A stretch of 64,000 nt of DNA, taken from Hemerocallis citrina (lineage: Eukaryota > Streptophyta > Magnoliopsida > Asparagales > Asphodelaceae). Below the pieces are notes generated by a model. It did no database searches, was not told the origin of the DNA, and saw nothing but the letters and a program-made list of their open reading frames with translations. The DNA lies in the NCBI GenBank assembly GCA_017893485.1, contig CM030362.1:260452255-260516254 (forward strand). The letters run 5' to 3'. Positions 21,620 to 34,500 of this stretch are shown piece by piece. The translations under genes and the position numbers were made by a program. Positions within the stretch are counted from its first letter, which is position 1; each line of letters begins with the position of its first letter.

Positions 21620-22150
21620 CGAGCCCTCCACTCCCGAAGACTGAGTTTGATCAGCCTTTAAGGAGTAGTTTTACTGTTTTAATGGCTAGTAGAGTTGTAT
21701 CGGAGTCCAAATGGAAGGTTTTGAATCTTTGAAGGAGGTAGTGCGGTGATTTTTCAAGTTGGTTGCACTCTGAGTTGTTCTTGAGCTTTCCTGGATGTTT
21801 GGTGATTTTGCAGGAATATTCGTTTAACTCTGCGAAGTGTCGATCCGTCGTTCGGGGGTCTTAATAGATTGTCCTTGGCAATAATTACTTGCTTGGGGAT
21901 TCGAAAATGTCTCCCCAACTTTATAATTATTTTCCAAGAGTTTTCCTTAACTTTCCCGAATTTTTAATTGTTTTTTTTTTTCGCAATTTTTTGGTTGTTT
22001 CCTTTGTTGAGCGGCCTAAATGCTTTTACCTCGCTGCCGACCCCTTCGAGCGCTTGCTGCCAAGGAGGCCGAAGCTCATGGGTGGTTCGGCGCCCTCTGC
22101 CGAAGAGCAGAGGCACCTCGGCCAGGTTGTAGGCGCGGAAAGGGAGTTCG
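21620..22150 (-). mobile_element. E2: internal 3' region
   Basis: The first 270 bp match 1-275 of E1 in inverted orientation. The remainder, up to the minisatellite, has no recognised coding sequence on either strand, with T-rich runs near 21970. Confidence 0.6.
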
Positions 22151-23260
22151 GCGAGGTCCGGGGTAGTTCTTTCCATGTAACATGGTCGGTGGTAAGAACG
22201 CTCGGCAGCTTGTGCCGAGGTTCAACTTTCCATGTAACATGGTCGGTGTCAAGAACGCTCGGCAGCTTGTGTCGAGGTCCAACTTTTCATGTAACATGAT
22301 CGGTGTCAAGAACGCTCGGCAGCTTGTGCCAAGGTTCAACTTTCCATGTAACATGGTCGGTGTCAAGAACGCTCGGCAGCGTGTACCGAGGTCCAACTTT
22401 CCATGTAATATGGTCGGTGTCAAGAACGCTCGGCAGCTTGAGCCGAAGTCCAACTTTCCATGTAACATTGTTGGTGTCAAGAACGCTCGGCAGCATGTGC
22501 CGAGGTCCAACTTTCCATGTAATATGGTCAGTGTCAAGAACGCTCGGCAGCTTGAGCCGAGGTTCAACTTCCCATGTAACATGATCGGTGTCAAGAACGC
22601 TCGGCAGTTTGTGCCGAGGTCCAACTTTCCATGTAACATGGTCGGTGTCAAGAACGCTCGACAGCTTGATCCGAAGTCCAACTTTCTATGTAACATGGTC
22701 GGTGTCAAGAACGCTCGGCAGCGTGTGCCGAGGTCCAACTTTCCATGGAACATGGTCGGTGTCAAGAACGCTCGGCAGCTTGAGCCGAAGTCCAACTTTC
22801 TATATAACATGGTCGGTGTCAAGAACACTCGGCAGCATGTGCAGAGGTCCAACTTTCCATGTAACATGGTCAGTGTCAAGAACGCTCGGCAGCTTGAGCC
22901 GAGGTTCAACTTTCCATGTAACATGGTCGGTGTCAAGAACGCTCGACAGCTTGTGCCGAAGTCCAACTTTCTATGTAACATGGTCGGTGTCAAGAACGCT
23001 CGGCAGCTTGATCCGAAGTCCAACTTTCCATGTAATATGGTCGGTGTCAAGAACGCTCGGCAGCTTGAGCCGAAGTCCAACTTTCATGTAACATGGTCGG
23101 TGTCAAGAACGCTCGGCAGCGTGTGCCGAGGTCCAACTTTCCATGTAACATGGTCGGTGTCAAGAACGCTCGGCAGCGTGTGCCGAGGTCCAACTTTCCA
23201 TGCAACATGGTCGGTGTCTAGAACGCTCGGCAGCTTGAGCCGAGGTCTTGACTTGTCATT
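22150..23260. repeat. 57-bp minisatellite (about 19 units) in E2
   Basis: Units of 57 bp with the order CATGTAACATGGTCGG, TGTCAAGAACG, CTCGGCAGCTTGTGCCGAGG, TCCAACTTTC. Each unit can form a hairpin (CTCGGC-AGCTTGT-GCCGAG). Because 57 is a multiple of three, both strands stay open for over 300 codons with a 19-residue repeat; this is a by-product of the repeat, not a protein. One unit near 23083 has lost a single C and shifts the frame. Variation among units is by point changes (GTG/GAG/GAT in the loop). Confidence 0.9.
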
Positions 23261-25290
23261 TTTGGCGGAGCACGCCCAGCGGAGTTGGCAGCTTCTGCGC
23301 TTCTGACAGATGTGGCAGCCATTAAATGTTGGCCTTGTGTTCTTAGTTTTGTGATCTCTAGACTTTTGCAGTTTGTGTTAGGCTTGATTTTGGTTGTTAT
23401 GAGGATTTAATTTTTCTGTTATGAGGATTTAATTTTTCTTAATAGATATAGTTGTCTGGGTTGGAGTTTAAAATTCAGTGTTTATTAATAATGATAATAT
23501 GCTATCTTTATAATCGGAAGTGCGGTTTTCTGATTACTATATTTCAAATTGAACATGTGACATTGGAGCCAAATGTGTGGTACTCTGCATGAAATTCATT
23601 GAGACTACTTCAGATGAATCCCAGGTTTTGGAAAGTTTCATGAATGCATCCTCTGAAATTATTGTTTTGATTGTAAATCTTGTTGCTTCCAAATTTGAAT
23701 TTTTGTGAGAGTCTTAAGAAAAATTAGTTTGGCTGGTTCGGAAGGGACTACTGAATATATATTTTCAGTGACAAAAATGTTAATAACCTTCATTTGTGGA
23801 TATCTGGTTCATAATTTCTGAAGCCAGTATGCTCATAAAAAATATGTGTATGAACCTGTGGATTATGTTGGAGTTATGTCTTTCATCAAAATTTCAATGA
23901 TTGGTAACGAACCTGTTCTCTTTGCAGAGTTAACATTGAGCTTCCCTAAACTTTATTCCTGGTTAAGATTATGGATAGGAATTTGATCAAGGTTACCATG
24001 CTTGCGGTGGGTATTGGCGAAGGAATGGCTTGTTGCTGGTAATGGTGGTGGTGGCAACGACCTTGTTGAAGATAGAACGGAGTGAATGGAGGTTTGGGAA
24101 GAAATGCATTGGTGATAGGGTGGGCATAGTGCAGGCCAAGATGAGAAGAAGAGAGAAGAGTTTGAGGGAGCTAATGGTGGCGATAGCTATAAATGCAGTG
24201 TTCAAAGAGAATGGTGTATCAAAATGTTTGCATTATTATGAACTGTATCAAAATGTTTACATTATTGGTCGGTCTCTACTTAGTAAGTGTGTATATCCTA
24301 TTGACAACCAACTCGATGCCTCGGGATGATATAGTCTATGGTTTGGAGTTGTCCTTGATTGGGCACAACAAATGCAATCAGTTTTCATATCACACAATTG
24401 ATGGTGGTCTCTGTCTTCTAGGCATGAATGAGAACGCGAAACTCATCTTTGAATAGCTAAAACATGTTTATTATGTGTGTTTATTATATGTTTATTATGG
24501 TGGTTTATACAGCCAAATAGACTTCAGGTGGTTTATACAGCCTTATGTGCTAAATTATATTTGAAACATAACTTAAAATCTAAATCAACATTGCACAATA
24601 CGACAATCCTCATAAATATGGGCACCACCGAACATAAAGAGAAAAAGATTATTAGTTATTTTAAATCTAAAGATACTTATCAAGCGATGTCTAGAACAAA
24701 AAAATTTAAAGGGAAGGATATTTAGAACAACCAAAAAACATTCAGTCTCACTATAATATGGAAGGATGTTTAGAACAACAAATATTAGCATCAACCCTCG
24801 TGAATACAATCCTAAAGTCAACCCTCGTGAGTCAATCTAAGAGATACAATCCTAAAAAATTTAAAATCTGCAACCCTAAACAGATACAATCCTAAAATTA
24901 GATGCAAAATTAGATGCAAAACAGTATCAATTTTGAATAACACTTACAAACAATCAATCCTAAAATTAGATGCATAAATTAGATGGAAAACAGTATCAAT
25001 TTCGAGTACCAAGTGCTTGTACCCAAATTATGATGGAGTACCATTTTTGACATTAAATACAAAGGAAAGAAAGAAGTAGAATAAACTTGCTAATTCTCAT
25101 CTGTTCCAAACTTGACCCTTTTTCTGGTGATCTTAACAAGAACAAAAAGGTGAAGTTGGAGGTAAATGAAGCTACAGTCTAGAAGTCTAAATTCCAACTT
25201 TGGTCTACTTTACTCAGGTAATAGGTAACAAACAAATGATTGACTCCGAGATTGCATTGTGTACTTGACATGTCGAAATAAGAATGCATA
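23261..25290. other. Intergenic or old TE sequence, no gene recognised
   Basis: AT-rich. Open frames at 24030-24329, 24193-24456 and 24477-24725 overlap without family motifs. Short repeated phrases (ATACAATCCTAAA, AAAATTAGATGCA) occur at 24790-24980. No promoter or TE ends found. Confidence 0.35.
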
Positions 25291-25298
25291 TTAACAAA

Positions 25299-25775
25299 AA
25301 ATGGTAGAAGGTAATGTACAAAATACCTGATCAGCGGACGAAAATTGAATTGGGAGGTTGTTACCAACAATTCATCGAAGTCCTGCTTAATAGAAATAAA
25401 GAAGTAGGAATTAGAGAAAAGATACTCAACTATAGAATATAAACTCAAGAAAATGCAATATGAAAGAAAAAGAACATTTCAAATTTTCACAAAGTAAATG
25501 GTCAATCTTTTTATATGTATTACTTTTGCTTAAGCAAAGAAAGGTAGAACATAATGTACAAAATACATGATCAGCGGATGAAAATTGAATTGGGTGGTTG
25601 TTACCAACAATCCATCGAAGTCCTGCTTAAGAGGAATAAAGAAGTAGGAATTAGAGAAAAGATACTCAACTATAGAATATAAACTCGAGAAAATACAATA
25701 TGAAAGAAAAAGAACATTTTAAGTTTTCACAAAGTAAATGGTCAATCTTTTTATATGTATTACTTTTGCTTAAGA
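25299..25775. repeat. ~240-bp tandem duplication
   Basis: Two adjacent copies, about 25299-25535 and 25540-25775, both running from ATGTACAAAATAC through GATCAGCGGAYGAAAATTGA to ATGTATTACTTTTGCTTAAG. Roughly ten differences are visible. Function unknown. Confidence 0.85.
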
Positions 25776-26290
25776 ATATAATCGAGATACCTTCGAACTA
25801 ATGTCAGTTTCTGTAAGTTTGACACACCCAATTTTGAAACTATATTCATTCTATTATTAAAAGTTGAGAAGCAAAAGCTAAAATGAAGACAACTATAGTC
25901 ATTACCTTCAAAAAATTTGACGGAAAGAACTACACTAAATTTGTTTTTAAATTCTATCTATCTTTTCTACATAAATTTTGATGGAAAATAGAAACTTTAT
26001 AGTTGTTTTTTGCATTGAAAAAAAATTGAGAGTAGCTTTTAGTGTTTTGGTACTTTAGGGTAGATTTTTTGCATATTAGCAATAAATGTAAAATCACGAG
26101 AAAAAAATTGCTACTCTTATGAAACTAAAAAAAATTGCATCAATCCTAAAATCAATCTGCGCTGTGGTGAATGTTAGGTTGACGGAGCTACAGAACAGTA
26201 TCAATCTAACACAAACCCAACAGAATGAATGCAATACCTGAGATGTAGAGACGGTGAAATCGGTGGTCGGGATCAACTCAAATGGGCCCA
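25776..26290. other. Intergenic sequence
   Basis: AT-rich; no gene or element recognised. Confidence 0.35.
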
Positions 26291-26600
26291 AATCAGTCAG
26301 TAGTCGGGAAGACAGTGAAGCTTGGGTGGGGTTCGGTGGTTCGGTGGGTTCGCTGGGTTCGATAGGTCGAAGAAGAGAGAGAGACGGTGAAAATGGGAGT
26401 CGGTGGATCGATGAGAGAGAGAGAGCGCACGGGGAGAGAGAGATGGTGGAGGGGAAGAGAGAGACAGGATCGTTGAGAGAGAGAGAGAGAGAGGGAAGAG
26501 AGAGAGAGACAGCGAGAGCGGGAAGAGAGAGGGAGCCAGGGGAAGATAAAGAGAGAGAAGGGGGTTATTTGGGGAAAGAGAGGGGGGAGGGAGGTTGAAA
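26290..26600. repeat. GA-rich low-complexity block
   Basis: From about 26360 the sequence is largely GAGAGAGAG with GGGAAGAGAG variants; on the minus strand it is a long CT-rich tract as seen in plant 5' leaders. Overlapping open frames (26254-26598 and 26293-26700) follow from the purine bias. Confidence 0.75.
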
Positions 26601-26610
26601 TTGTGGAATT

Positions 26611-26890
26611 TGAAATTTTGGACAGGAAAATGTGTTTGGTGAGAATCAATTGGGCCTTTGATTTTGGGGAGATTGAATGAAAGCCACTTGATAGGATCAA
26701 CTTTCTAGCCGATGTGGAGCATCTGCTCTCCTATCCGCCAGACTAATCATGATCCCGGAATCCACCGCCCGATCAATCACAGTCCTAGATTTAATTGAGG
26801 CTTGTCTTGTTCACCACAGTCCCGGAATTCATCGCCTAACTATAAAGACATGCCCCACACACGGTGTCGAAATTCGGCTCTGATATCATT
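26611..26890 (-). mobile_element. V: internal 5' end with primer binding site
   Basis: On the minus strand, two bases after the LTR, TGATATCAGAGCC (complement of 26876-26888) matches the initiator-Met tRNA primer site with one substitution (TGGTATCAGAGC). The adjoining 180 bp (CCGGAATTC.. and CCGATGTGG.. blocks) looks like untranslated leader. The rest of element V to the left was not found. Confidence 0.7.
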
Positions 26891-27311
26891 TGTAATGCCC
26901 CTGCCCCAAACTCAGACAATTTATATAATTTATCAGACAAATTATTTATAGTATAAAACAACTGCACACCACAGGCTGCCTCTCAAAAGGTGGCTAACCG
27001 GATTGGTGACTCTTGATCATAGGCTATATTATTTAGAGTTATTTTATTCTATTGTATTTCCCGATGTGGGACTATTCAAATCCATACTCTCTTTCTCTCC
27101 TTTCTGTGACACAGTAGCCGACCCTATCGGCCCCTCCTATGACACGTCGGCACTCACGGAGACAGGCGCTGCACAGCGCCTCTGCTGCTCTCAAATAGGC
27201 GGGCCCTCCTATGGTGATGTCATCACTGATGTCACCGCAAAACAGCACACCGCTGTCTTATTCAGCCCGTGGGACCCCCCATCTCAAGTTAATTAAAATT
27301 ATGCCATCCAT

Positions 27312-27376
<65 letters not shown>

Positions 27377-27410
27377 TATTATAGCTATTTTGAAATTAAG
27401 GGGTGTTACA
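26891..27410 (-). mobile_element. V: 520-bp LTR (5' LTR), Ty3/gypsy
   Basis: The minus strand starts TGTAACACCCC (27410) and ends GGGGCATTACA (26891). The tRNA-Met primer site follows, so this is a 5' LTR read leftward. It contains a (TA)n run (27316-27373) and a CCCACATCGGG motif. The flanks are the V leader on the left and LTR1 of element E on the right, so V seems to have inserted into, or been joined to, that LTR. Confidence 0.8.
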
Positions 27411-30348
27411 CTCCCTCTCTCACAGTGTGCATCCCGCCCTTCACACCCGCTGACCTACCCACTCCAGGCACCGCCGCCCTGTGCCTCCACCTGCCGCGCC
27501 TCCCCCTGTCGTGACCCCCATCATTGCTGCGCCCTACACCGACGACAGACCCCTCCCTTGGTTTCTCCCCTTCCCCTCCTAAAGCCAGCAGCACCCCGAG
27601 CACTGCACACCCACCTCTCGGCCTTCCTTTTCTGACGCCAGCAGCCTCCCGGCTCCGCTGTCCGCCATCGTCCTCCCGTCGCAGAGCACCCCCGGTTGCC
27701 ATTGCTTTGTGTGCATGCGGTTGATCTCCTAGCGCATCTAGCTGTCCGATCATGATCATCTCCTCAAGATCCGTTTGTGTTGCGTTCGTTGCCCGAGATC
27801 CATTCCCGTTATTCTTGTCTTTTCATCTGATTCGTCAGTTACACTAAGGCAAGTAACTTGTATAATTTTTGTTGTATATACAAGTATAAATTATCACTTG
27901 TAGTCTCGCGTTTGTCTTTGGATTCGCTCTCATGAAGATCTCTTGTTAAATCTTGATCCATTCGTTGACCCCTCGTAGTCTTGATCCATCATATTTAGTT
28001 GTCACACACACGACATGAAAATAATCTAGATCTAACTAGACTCTTGATGCATGTATATATATTGCTTCGTGATCCATGATATGTGGTGTATTTGTTGCAT
28101 GCTTGGTGTGTTAGTTGTGTTATCAAGTAGTAGACTAGTTAAATACCCATACCATGTTGTTTTGAATATCTAACATACCATGATTTGCATTATATTCTAA
28201 TTTGTGATTTATTGCATATGAGTTGTTTGGTTTAATGCATGAGAAGAGTTTTTGGTTTGCTGCTGCCCTATTTTAGTTCAGTATTTTAGACCCTGTTAAG
28301 GTCAGTAAATCAAATTATTTGTGAATATCATTCGTAGGCATCGTTGTCTATTTTTCAGAACTTTCGACAGATCTCAGTTTCGATTTGTGATGTGTTGGTC
28401 ATTGCTTTTTTATTGCAGCTGTGTTGAAATTTATGAGATTGTTATATAGTTATCTATTTAAAACTGATGTTAAAAGTAAGATTTGGATCTAATATTTTTC
28501 TGGGTATGACTAGACATGAATGGGACCAACCCCTAATTTTTTGTAGATTTATTTAATGAATTTTATAAATTATTCCATGCTTGTGAACTAACCAATATAT
28601 TTCCAAACTGCATGCTGTTCGGTGAAAAACTCTATTTTCAACCTATTTCCGGTCACTGTTGAATTAAACTTTGTGAATATAAAATGTAGCCTGCTTTTTC
28701 TATTTTACAACCCTTTTGACGGATTTTGATTTCGAGTTATACTTTGTAATCTATCACTGTTTTAGTACTATTGTGTCTAAAATTTCAGATTCATAAACTT
28801 GCTGTATCTTTCTGTTTTCCGAATGTATTTGACTATGCTATTGTAATTCAATATTATGAAAATTTATTTGTTGATACTAGACATACTAGGGAATCTTTCA
28901 GATTTTTCTTAGATTTAATCAGTAAGTTTTTATGCTATTTTCATGCTGATAAATACAACTTTGCGATTTTCTGGCTGAACATGAATTCTATATAAAACGC
29001 TGTTTTGAGCCCTGTTTCTATAGTTGTTATATGACTTGTGTATATGGTGCTGGATTCGGCCGAGATTCTATTTTCTAGATTTTTTGACGAATCTAGATTT
29101 GCATTCTTTTGGCAATGGGAATTTGAGATTTGATGCAGTCATGTCTTGCTGTCCAGAATTGAAAGTCTCCCTATCCTAGCCTTTTATGAGTTGTTTGTCA
29201 CTCGTGCATGTTTCTGTCCTACCTGAGCCTGTCTCTTTTTCTTGCCATGTTCTTCTTTCCCTGTTTTGTGCACGTATACCTGTTTGATAATAATAACAAG
29301 TAATCAAGCCGGGGTTAAGGGAAAGACCTTAGTTATGGACAATATATGTATGAGTACTCAGAAGGGAGCCCGTGTTTCCCACTTTATGTTTGATTCATGA
29401 ACCTGTTTTACTTTATGTTGATTCATGAACCTATTGTAATTTATGCTTTGATTCATGAACCTGTTATGTTACTACCTGATTCATGAACCTGTTACCTGTT
29501 ACCTATGCATGACGCCTGAGTATACGGCCCTGTAGAAACCCACCATTAGATCTAAACATAATTTGCATGAAAGTAGCAACCATGTGGTAAAATTTGGGAC
29601 GCATGAAGTGCTACCTAGATAGGATTAAATTCATGACTTGAGAATGACATGAACACCTGCATATTCATGTTACCTGTACATGCTACTTGATGCCTGTTAC
29701 ATGATTACCTGCTTGCATGCTACCTAACACCTTCACATGTTACATGTACCTGTTATCTCATCATGTTACTTGATTCTGTTTCTTGATTAGGAGTTAGATA
29801 CTCTACTTTGCTGTCACATCCATTCCATACTTATTCAGTACTTGTTCTTGCTGCTACTTTGTATCTTTGTTATTCATTTTTTGTACTTGTTACCTGCACT
29901 ACAAGCGGCCCATAACTTGCATTGACGGGCGTTTTGTTTCTCTTTTCTCGTTCTGCAATTTGTTAAACTTGCAGACTTTGGTGACCAGCTTCCTGAGAGA
30001 GTAAGTGACCAAGTATTCTAGGCTGGCTGGAGTTTCTTGCATTAGTTTATTTCCTATTTGAATAAATTGTAATTGCTACATTGATTTTGTATAGGGCATT
30101 TTTGTCCCAGGATTTATGTCTTGATTCCAGACCTGATTATTTGAGATTAAGTATTCTTGTTTTCAAGTAATCCTGTTGGTTATGTTAAATTATTCATGCA
30201 TGCGAGGTTGATTATTTCCTGTATATCTCTTGTTTATTCATGTATATGTTGTAAAGATCCTTACAGCTTATGAATGGTGAAAGCCATTCGCTGAACTTGT
30301 GTCGTATATCTGTATTTTGTATTCTTTTTTGGGAAGCGGGGCGTGACA
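27411..30348 (+). mobile_element. E: 5' LTR, truncated at its start
   Basis: Colinear with 41255-44246: GTGTGCATCCCG, a long AT-rich body, GATTCATGAACCTGTTA tandem stretches at about 29380-29500, and a common end GGGGCGTGACA. The promoter-containing first ~500 bp present in the 3' LTR are missing and replaced by element V. Open frames at its left end (27390-27760) are GC-rich LTR sequence, not genes. Confidence 0.85.
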
Positions 30349-30358
30349 GGGTTTTTAG

Positions 30359-30370
30359 TGGTATCAGAGC
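30359..30370 (+). other. E: primer binding site, tRNA-iMet type
   Basis: TGGTATCAGAGC begins ten bases after the LTR end and is a perfect match to the usual initiator-Met primer site of plant Ty3/gypsy elements. Confidence 0.92.
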
Positions 30371-30520
30371 CCAGGTTTGGCTAATTTATTAGTTTGACTA
30401 ATATGTTAGACAAGTTTGGCTCGATCAAGAATTCGCTCAATAGTACATAGACCTTGCTCTAACATGAACGAATTATAATCAACTTTATCTGGATGCTAAT
30501 TGTTTTGTTTTGTGCAGGCC

Positions 30521-31560
30521 ATGGCTCGTAGAGGTTCTACTTCCCGTCCACAGGAGGAACAACCTGGATTAGAGGTTGTTACGAATGTGCTGGAGCGGCT
30601 GATCCATATGCAGCAGAATCACAGTGATCTTGTGATGGCTGCATTGGAGATAGCTCGGAACTCGACTCCCGTTGTGCCTACGTAGGAGGCTCTTCCTCCT
30701 CATCGGGGTACAGTTGCAGACTTCAAGAGGCTGCACCCTGACAAAAATTTTGGGACTGAGAAGCCGCTTGAGGCTGAGCAGTGGTTGATCAGGACGGAGC
30801 AGTTGCTGTTGGCAGCGAGAGTTGCTGATGCTGATCGTGTGGATGTAGTGAGCATCCAGTTGGTGGACCTTTCCCACATATGGTGGAGGGCTAAGTCTGA
30901 AAGGATCGCATGGCCCGTTGCTTGGACCACGTTCACCAGGAGCTTCTTAGAGAAGTTCTTTCCTAGTAGCACTCGGGTTGAGATGGAGCAGCAATTCCTT
31001 GCCCTGAAACAGGTTGGTCGTTGTTCTATTTCTGAAACTTTGTTACATATTGTCCATGAAATGTTGTAACATGAGACTCTCTTGGAATAGGGTGCTAGGT
31101 CAGTGGATGAGTACGCGGCAGAATTCACCAGGCTTAGCCGCTTCGCATCCGCTTAAGTGGCAAATGAAGAGGGCATGGCTCGAAGATTCCTACTGGGGCT
31201 TGAGCAAGATATTCAGATGCATCTCGTTTCCCTTCTCCTACGTACTTACGCTGAGGCTCTTGAGGTAGCCCAAGCTCAGGAGCAGGCCTACAACAGGCTG
31301 GCTCCTCCCCAGCGGACTGTTTAGCACCCCGCTGGTATTGCTGTTAGAACTTCTGGTGGCCCGATTCTGGGGTCAGTCCTGGCCCATCCTGTCAGGACGG
31401 CTCCCTACCTACCTGCTGCCCCATGGGGGGATGGTTTCTATGACTTTTGCCAGATATCGGGGCATGTTCATAGAGACTGCAGGCAGGCCAACCGCAGGTG
31501 TTTTGGATGTGGCGCTGGTGACCATTCGGTGCGGGATTGCCTGCAGAGGAGGATGTCTCT
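30521..31560 (+). pseudogene. E: gag remnant
   Basis: Starts at the ATG following GTGCAGGCC. The first 54 codons end at a TAG (30683). The capsid-like region continues (FKRLHPD, AEQWLIRTEQ, FLEKFFPSSTR, RSVDEYAAEFTRLSRFA) and ends with a CCHC zinc knuckle, CFGCGAGDHSVRDC, near 31500-31545. A 78-bp segment at 31013-31090 must be removed to keep the capsid frame. Gag packages the element RNA into virus-like particles in the cytoplasm. Several stops and the LTR3 insertion at 31561 show that it is dead. Confidence 0.85.
31013..31090 (+). other. E: candidate spliceosomal intron in gag (78 bp)
   Basis: CAG|GTTGGT at the left and GGAATAG|GGT at the right. Removing it restores the conserved capsid sequence across the joint (ALKQ then GARSVDEYAAEF). 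The segment contains stop codons in its own frame and does not match gag. Confidence 0.65.
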
Positions 31561-34500
31561 TTTCACGCCTTGCTTCCCAAAAGAGAATACGAAATACGGA
31601 TACGTGACTAAGCCCAGCGAATGATTTTCATCATCCATAAGCTGTTCAAGAATCTTTACAACATTTCACAAGAATAATCAGAGTCGGAAGCGAAAGAGTC
31701 AACCACACATGCACATATGAATCAAAAATACCAACAAGAATACTTGAAACCAAAATATGTTAATCTCAAATATATCCAGATCTGAATAAGTCAAATATCC
31801 TGGGTTACATTGCCCAAATACAAAATAAATCAAAGTACAAGATACAATTGTTTAAAGCAAGCAACAAGAAATAATAATAACAAGATCCAGCACTAATACT
31901 TCATGTCACCAATACCATCTGGAACCTGTTCTCCAAATTCTGCAATTTAACAATTGTAGGGATAGGAAGAAGAAAACAAGTACCATCAATTGCAAGTTAC
32001 GAACCGCTTGTAATGCAGGATACAAGTACATGGAGAAAACTAACAAACAATATGGAATATGCATGGTAACAAGTATAACAACTAGCATGGTAAGATGAAC
32101 AAGTACAAGTGGCATATATCAAGTGTCAAGTGAACATGTATCATTTAAACAAGTATCAAGTATCACGAATCAAGTATCACGAAATCAAGTAACAAGTAAC
32201 AAGTGTCAAGTAGTCAAGTAGTCAATTACAAGTGTCAAGTATCATGTTCAAGCATCAGGTCTCATGTATCATGTAATCAATTATCAAGTAAGCATGTATC
32301 ATGTTCAAGTGTCATGTATTAAGTCTTGTAGTTATTACTATCTAAGTATCACTTCATGCATGTGGTTGCTACATTCAAACAGTTTCGTTTAGATTTCGTA
32401 GTGGAGTCCATAGGGCCGTGTACTCAGGGATCAGGAAAACAGGAACAGGAACAGTTTCATGAATCAAACAGGTACACGAATCATCCGATTCATGCAGCAA
32501 CAGGTTCATGAAGCAATAGGTACACGACCAACAAGTTCGTACAGCAACAGGTAATAAGTACATGAACCAACAGGTCCATGCAGCAATAGGTAACAGGTAC
32601 ATGAACCAACAGGTTCATGCAGCAACAGGTAACAGGTACATGAACCAACAGATCCATGTATCAACATGAATCAAAATGGGAAACACGGGCCCCCTTCTAA
32701 GTACACATTTCTATATTTTCCACTACTAGATCTTTCCCTTAACCTCGGCTTGGTTATTTTGTTATTATTCTTAAATAGACACGTACGTGTCACAAAACAA
32801 GGCAAGAATAACATGGTATAATGAGTAACAGGTTCAGGTTGCAAGATAAACAAGTACAGGTAATCAGGTAATTAGGAACAAGTACAGGTAATCAGGTAAT
32901 CAGGAACAAGTACAGGTTATCAGGTAATCAGGAACAAGTACAGGTAATCAGGTAATCAGGAACAAGTACAGGTACAAGATGACACATAAAAGGGATAAAA
33001 CAACGAGATTTCTAGTTCAGGACAGCAAGTCAGTGCTGCACTAAAACAGGGATTTCCATTGCTACAAAAATAAAAATCTAGATTCGTCAAAGAATCTAGA
33101 AAATAGACTCCCTTCCGAATCCAGCAAACAAAAATAAGTCATATATTGTTTCACAAAAACATGAGTCAAAACTGATATGAACCCGAAAATACGTTCAGCT
33201 AGAAATTAGAAAATCGTATTCAAAGACAAGAAAACAGCATTAAAACATCATAATAAATTCCAGGAAAAATCTGGAAAATCCCCCTATATGTCTAGTATCC
33301 GAATATAAAGTTTCATAATTTTCCAGTAAGAATAGTTTAGTCAACGAAAATCAGAAAATATTAAGACACGATAGTTTGGCAAATCTAGAATTCCCAACAC
33401 TGCTGTATGAAAACTATAATATCTCGCAAACTGTGAAACAAAATCCAAATCCGCCAAAGGGAGATGAAAATAGACAAAATAAGCTGACTTTCATATTTCA
33501 TAATATTTCGCATACAGGAAAAGGAATTAGGGTGAAAATACAAATCTTTACAGAACAGCAAGCAAAATCCAGCAAGTATAGTCTTTATAAATAAGCATAA
33601 AACGGCATATAAGATTCATCGATAAAATCCACCAAAATTCTGGGTAAAACCTAAATAGATATAGAAATAATGACCAAAATTTCAGATCAAAATAATATGT
33701 TTAACACTAGTATAAAAATAGAATAGTCATCAAAACCATCAAGAAACGAAATCTGGAAAGATAATATACCTCTGTTGTAAAACAATCATATCTCACACAT
33801 ACGAAAACAAAATCGATCAAGGTCAAAGGGGTTGGAAAGAAGACGGATTTCTCTAAAAATTATGTTTAATAATGAAGTTAAGATACTGACCATAATATGG
33901 TCTAAAATAGCAATCAAAACTGATCATCGGCAAAATACATATTTTTCTTTTAACAACAAATCATCATACAACATATGAAACTCGTTCCAAATACAACCAA
34001 ACATGATATAGAGTCTACTAAGTGTCCAAACAACATGAAATAGGATATATAGTAGGTCCACAACAAGTATATCACATGGATCCAAACAAACACACGATTT
34101 CTCATAATTATCCCACAAATATAATCACATCAAGAACGGTCAAAATCTAAGTTGTTTCATATCAAACTTGTGTCGTGAGGTAACTATGGTCAATAGCACT
34201 ATAGAGACAATACTCATCAAACATACATCACACACGAATTGTTTCTAGAACCCAACTACACTACAAGAAGAATTTATGACTTGTATCATACAAAGGGATT
34301 GAGTACAAGTTACTTGCCTGCAAGACGACGACGGGACGAAGCAAAGTGAGAATAACGAGAATAGATTCCCGGGCATGAACACAACGAACGAATGAACCCA
34401 CGAACCACGATCGAGATGATCACGAACAAGATCACCAACACAATCCAACGAACGGATCATGATGACGATCAAGATCACGAACACAGTCGAACGGCTGAGA

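Noticed and set aside
22150..23260. CRISPR-like array
   Set aside because: The 57-bp units are contiguous and vary by point changes; there are no unique spacers of constant length, and the setting is a plant retroelement.
22076..23306. Long open frames of 374 and 334 codons on opposite strands
   Set aside because: Both are produced by a 57-bp tandem repeat whose period is a multiple of three; no start context, promoter or family motif supports a protein.
26254..26700. Glu/Arg-rich frame of 114 codons and antisense Ser/Leu-rich frame of 135 codons
   Set aside because: They follow directly from the GAGAGA low-complexity tract.
27390..27760. Proline/arginine-rich frames of 81-117 codons, and counterparts at 41267-41584
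   Set aside because: Both lie at matching positions of the two LTRs of element E with different frames and indels, so they are not conserved as proteins.
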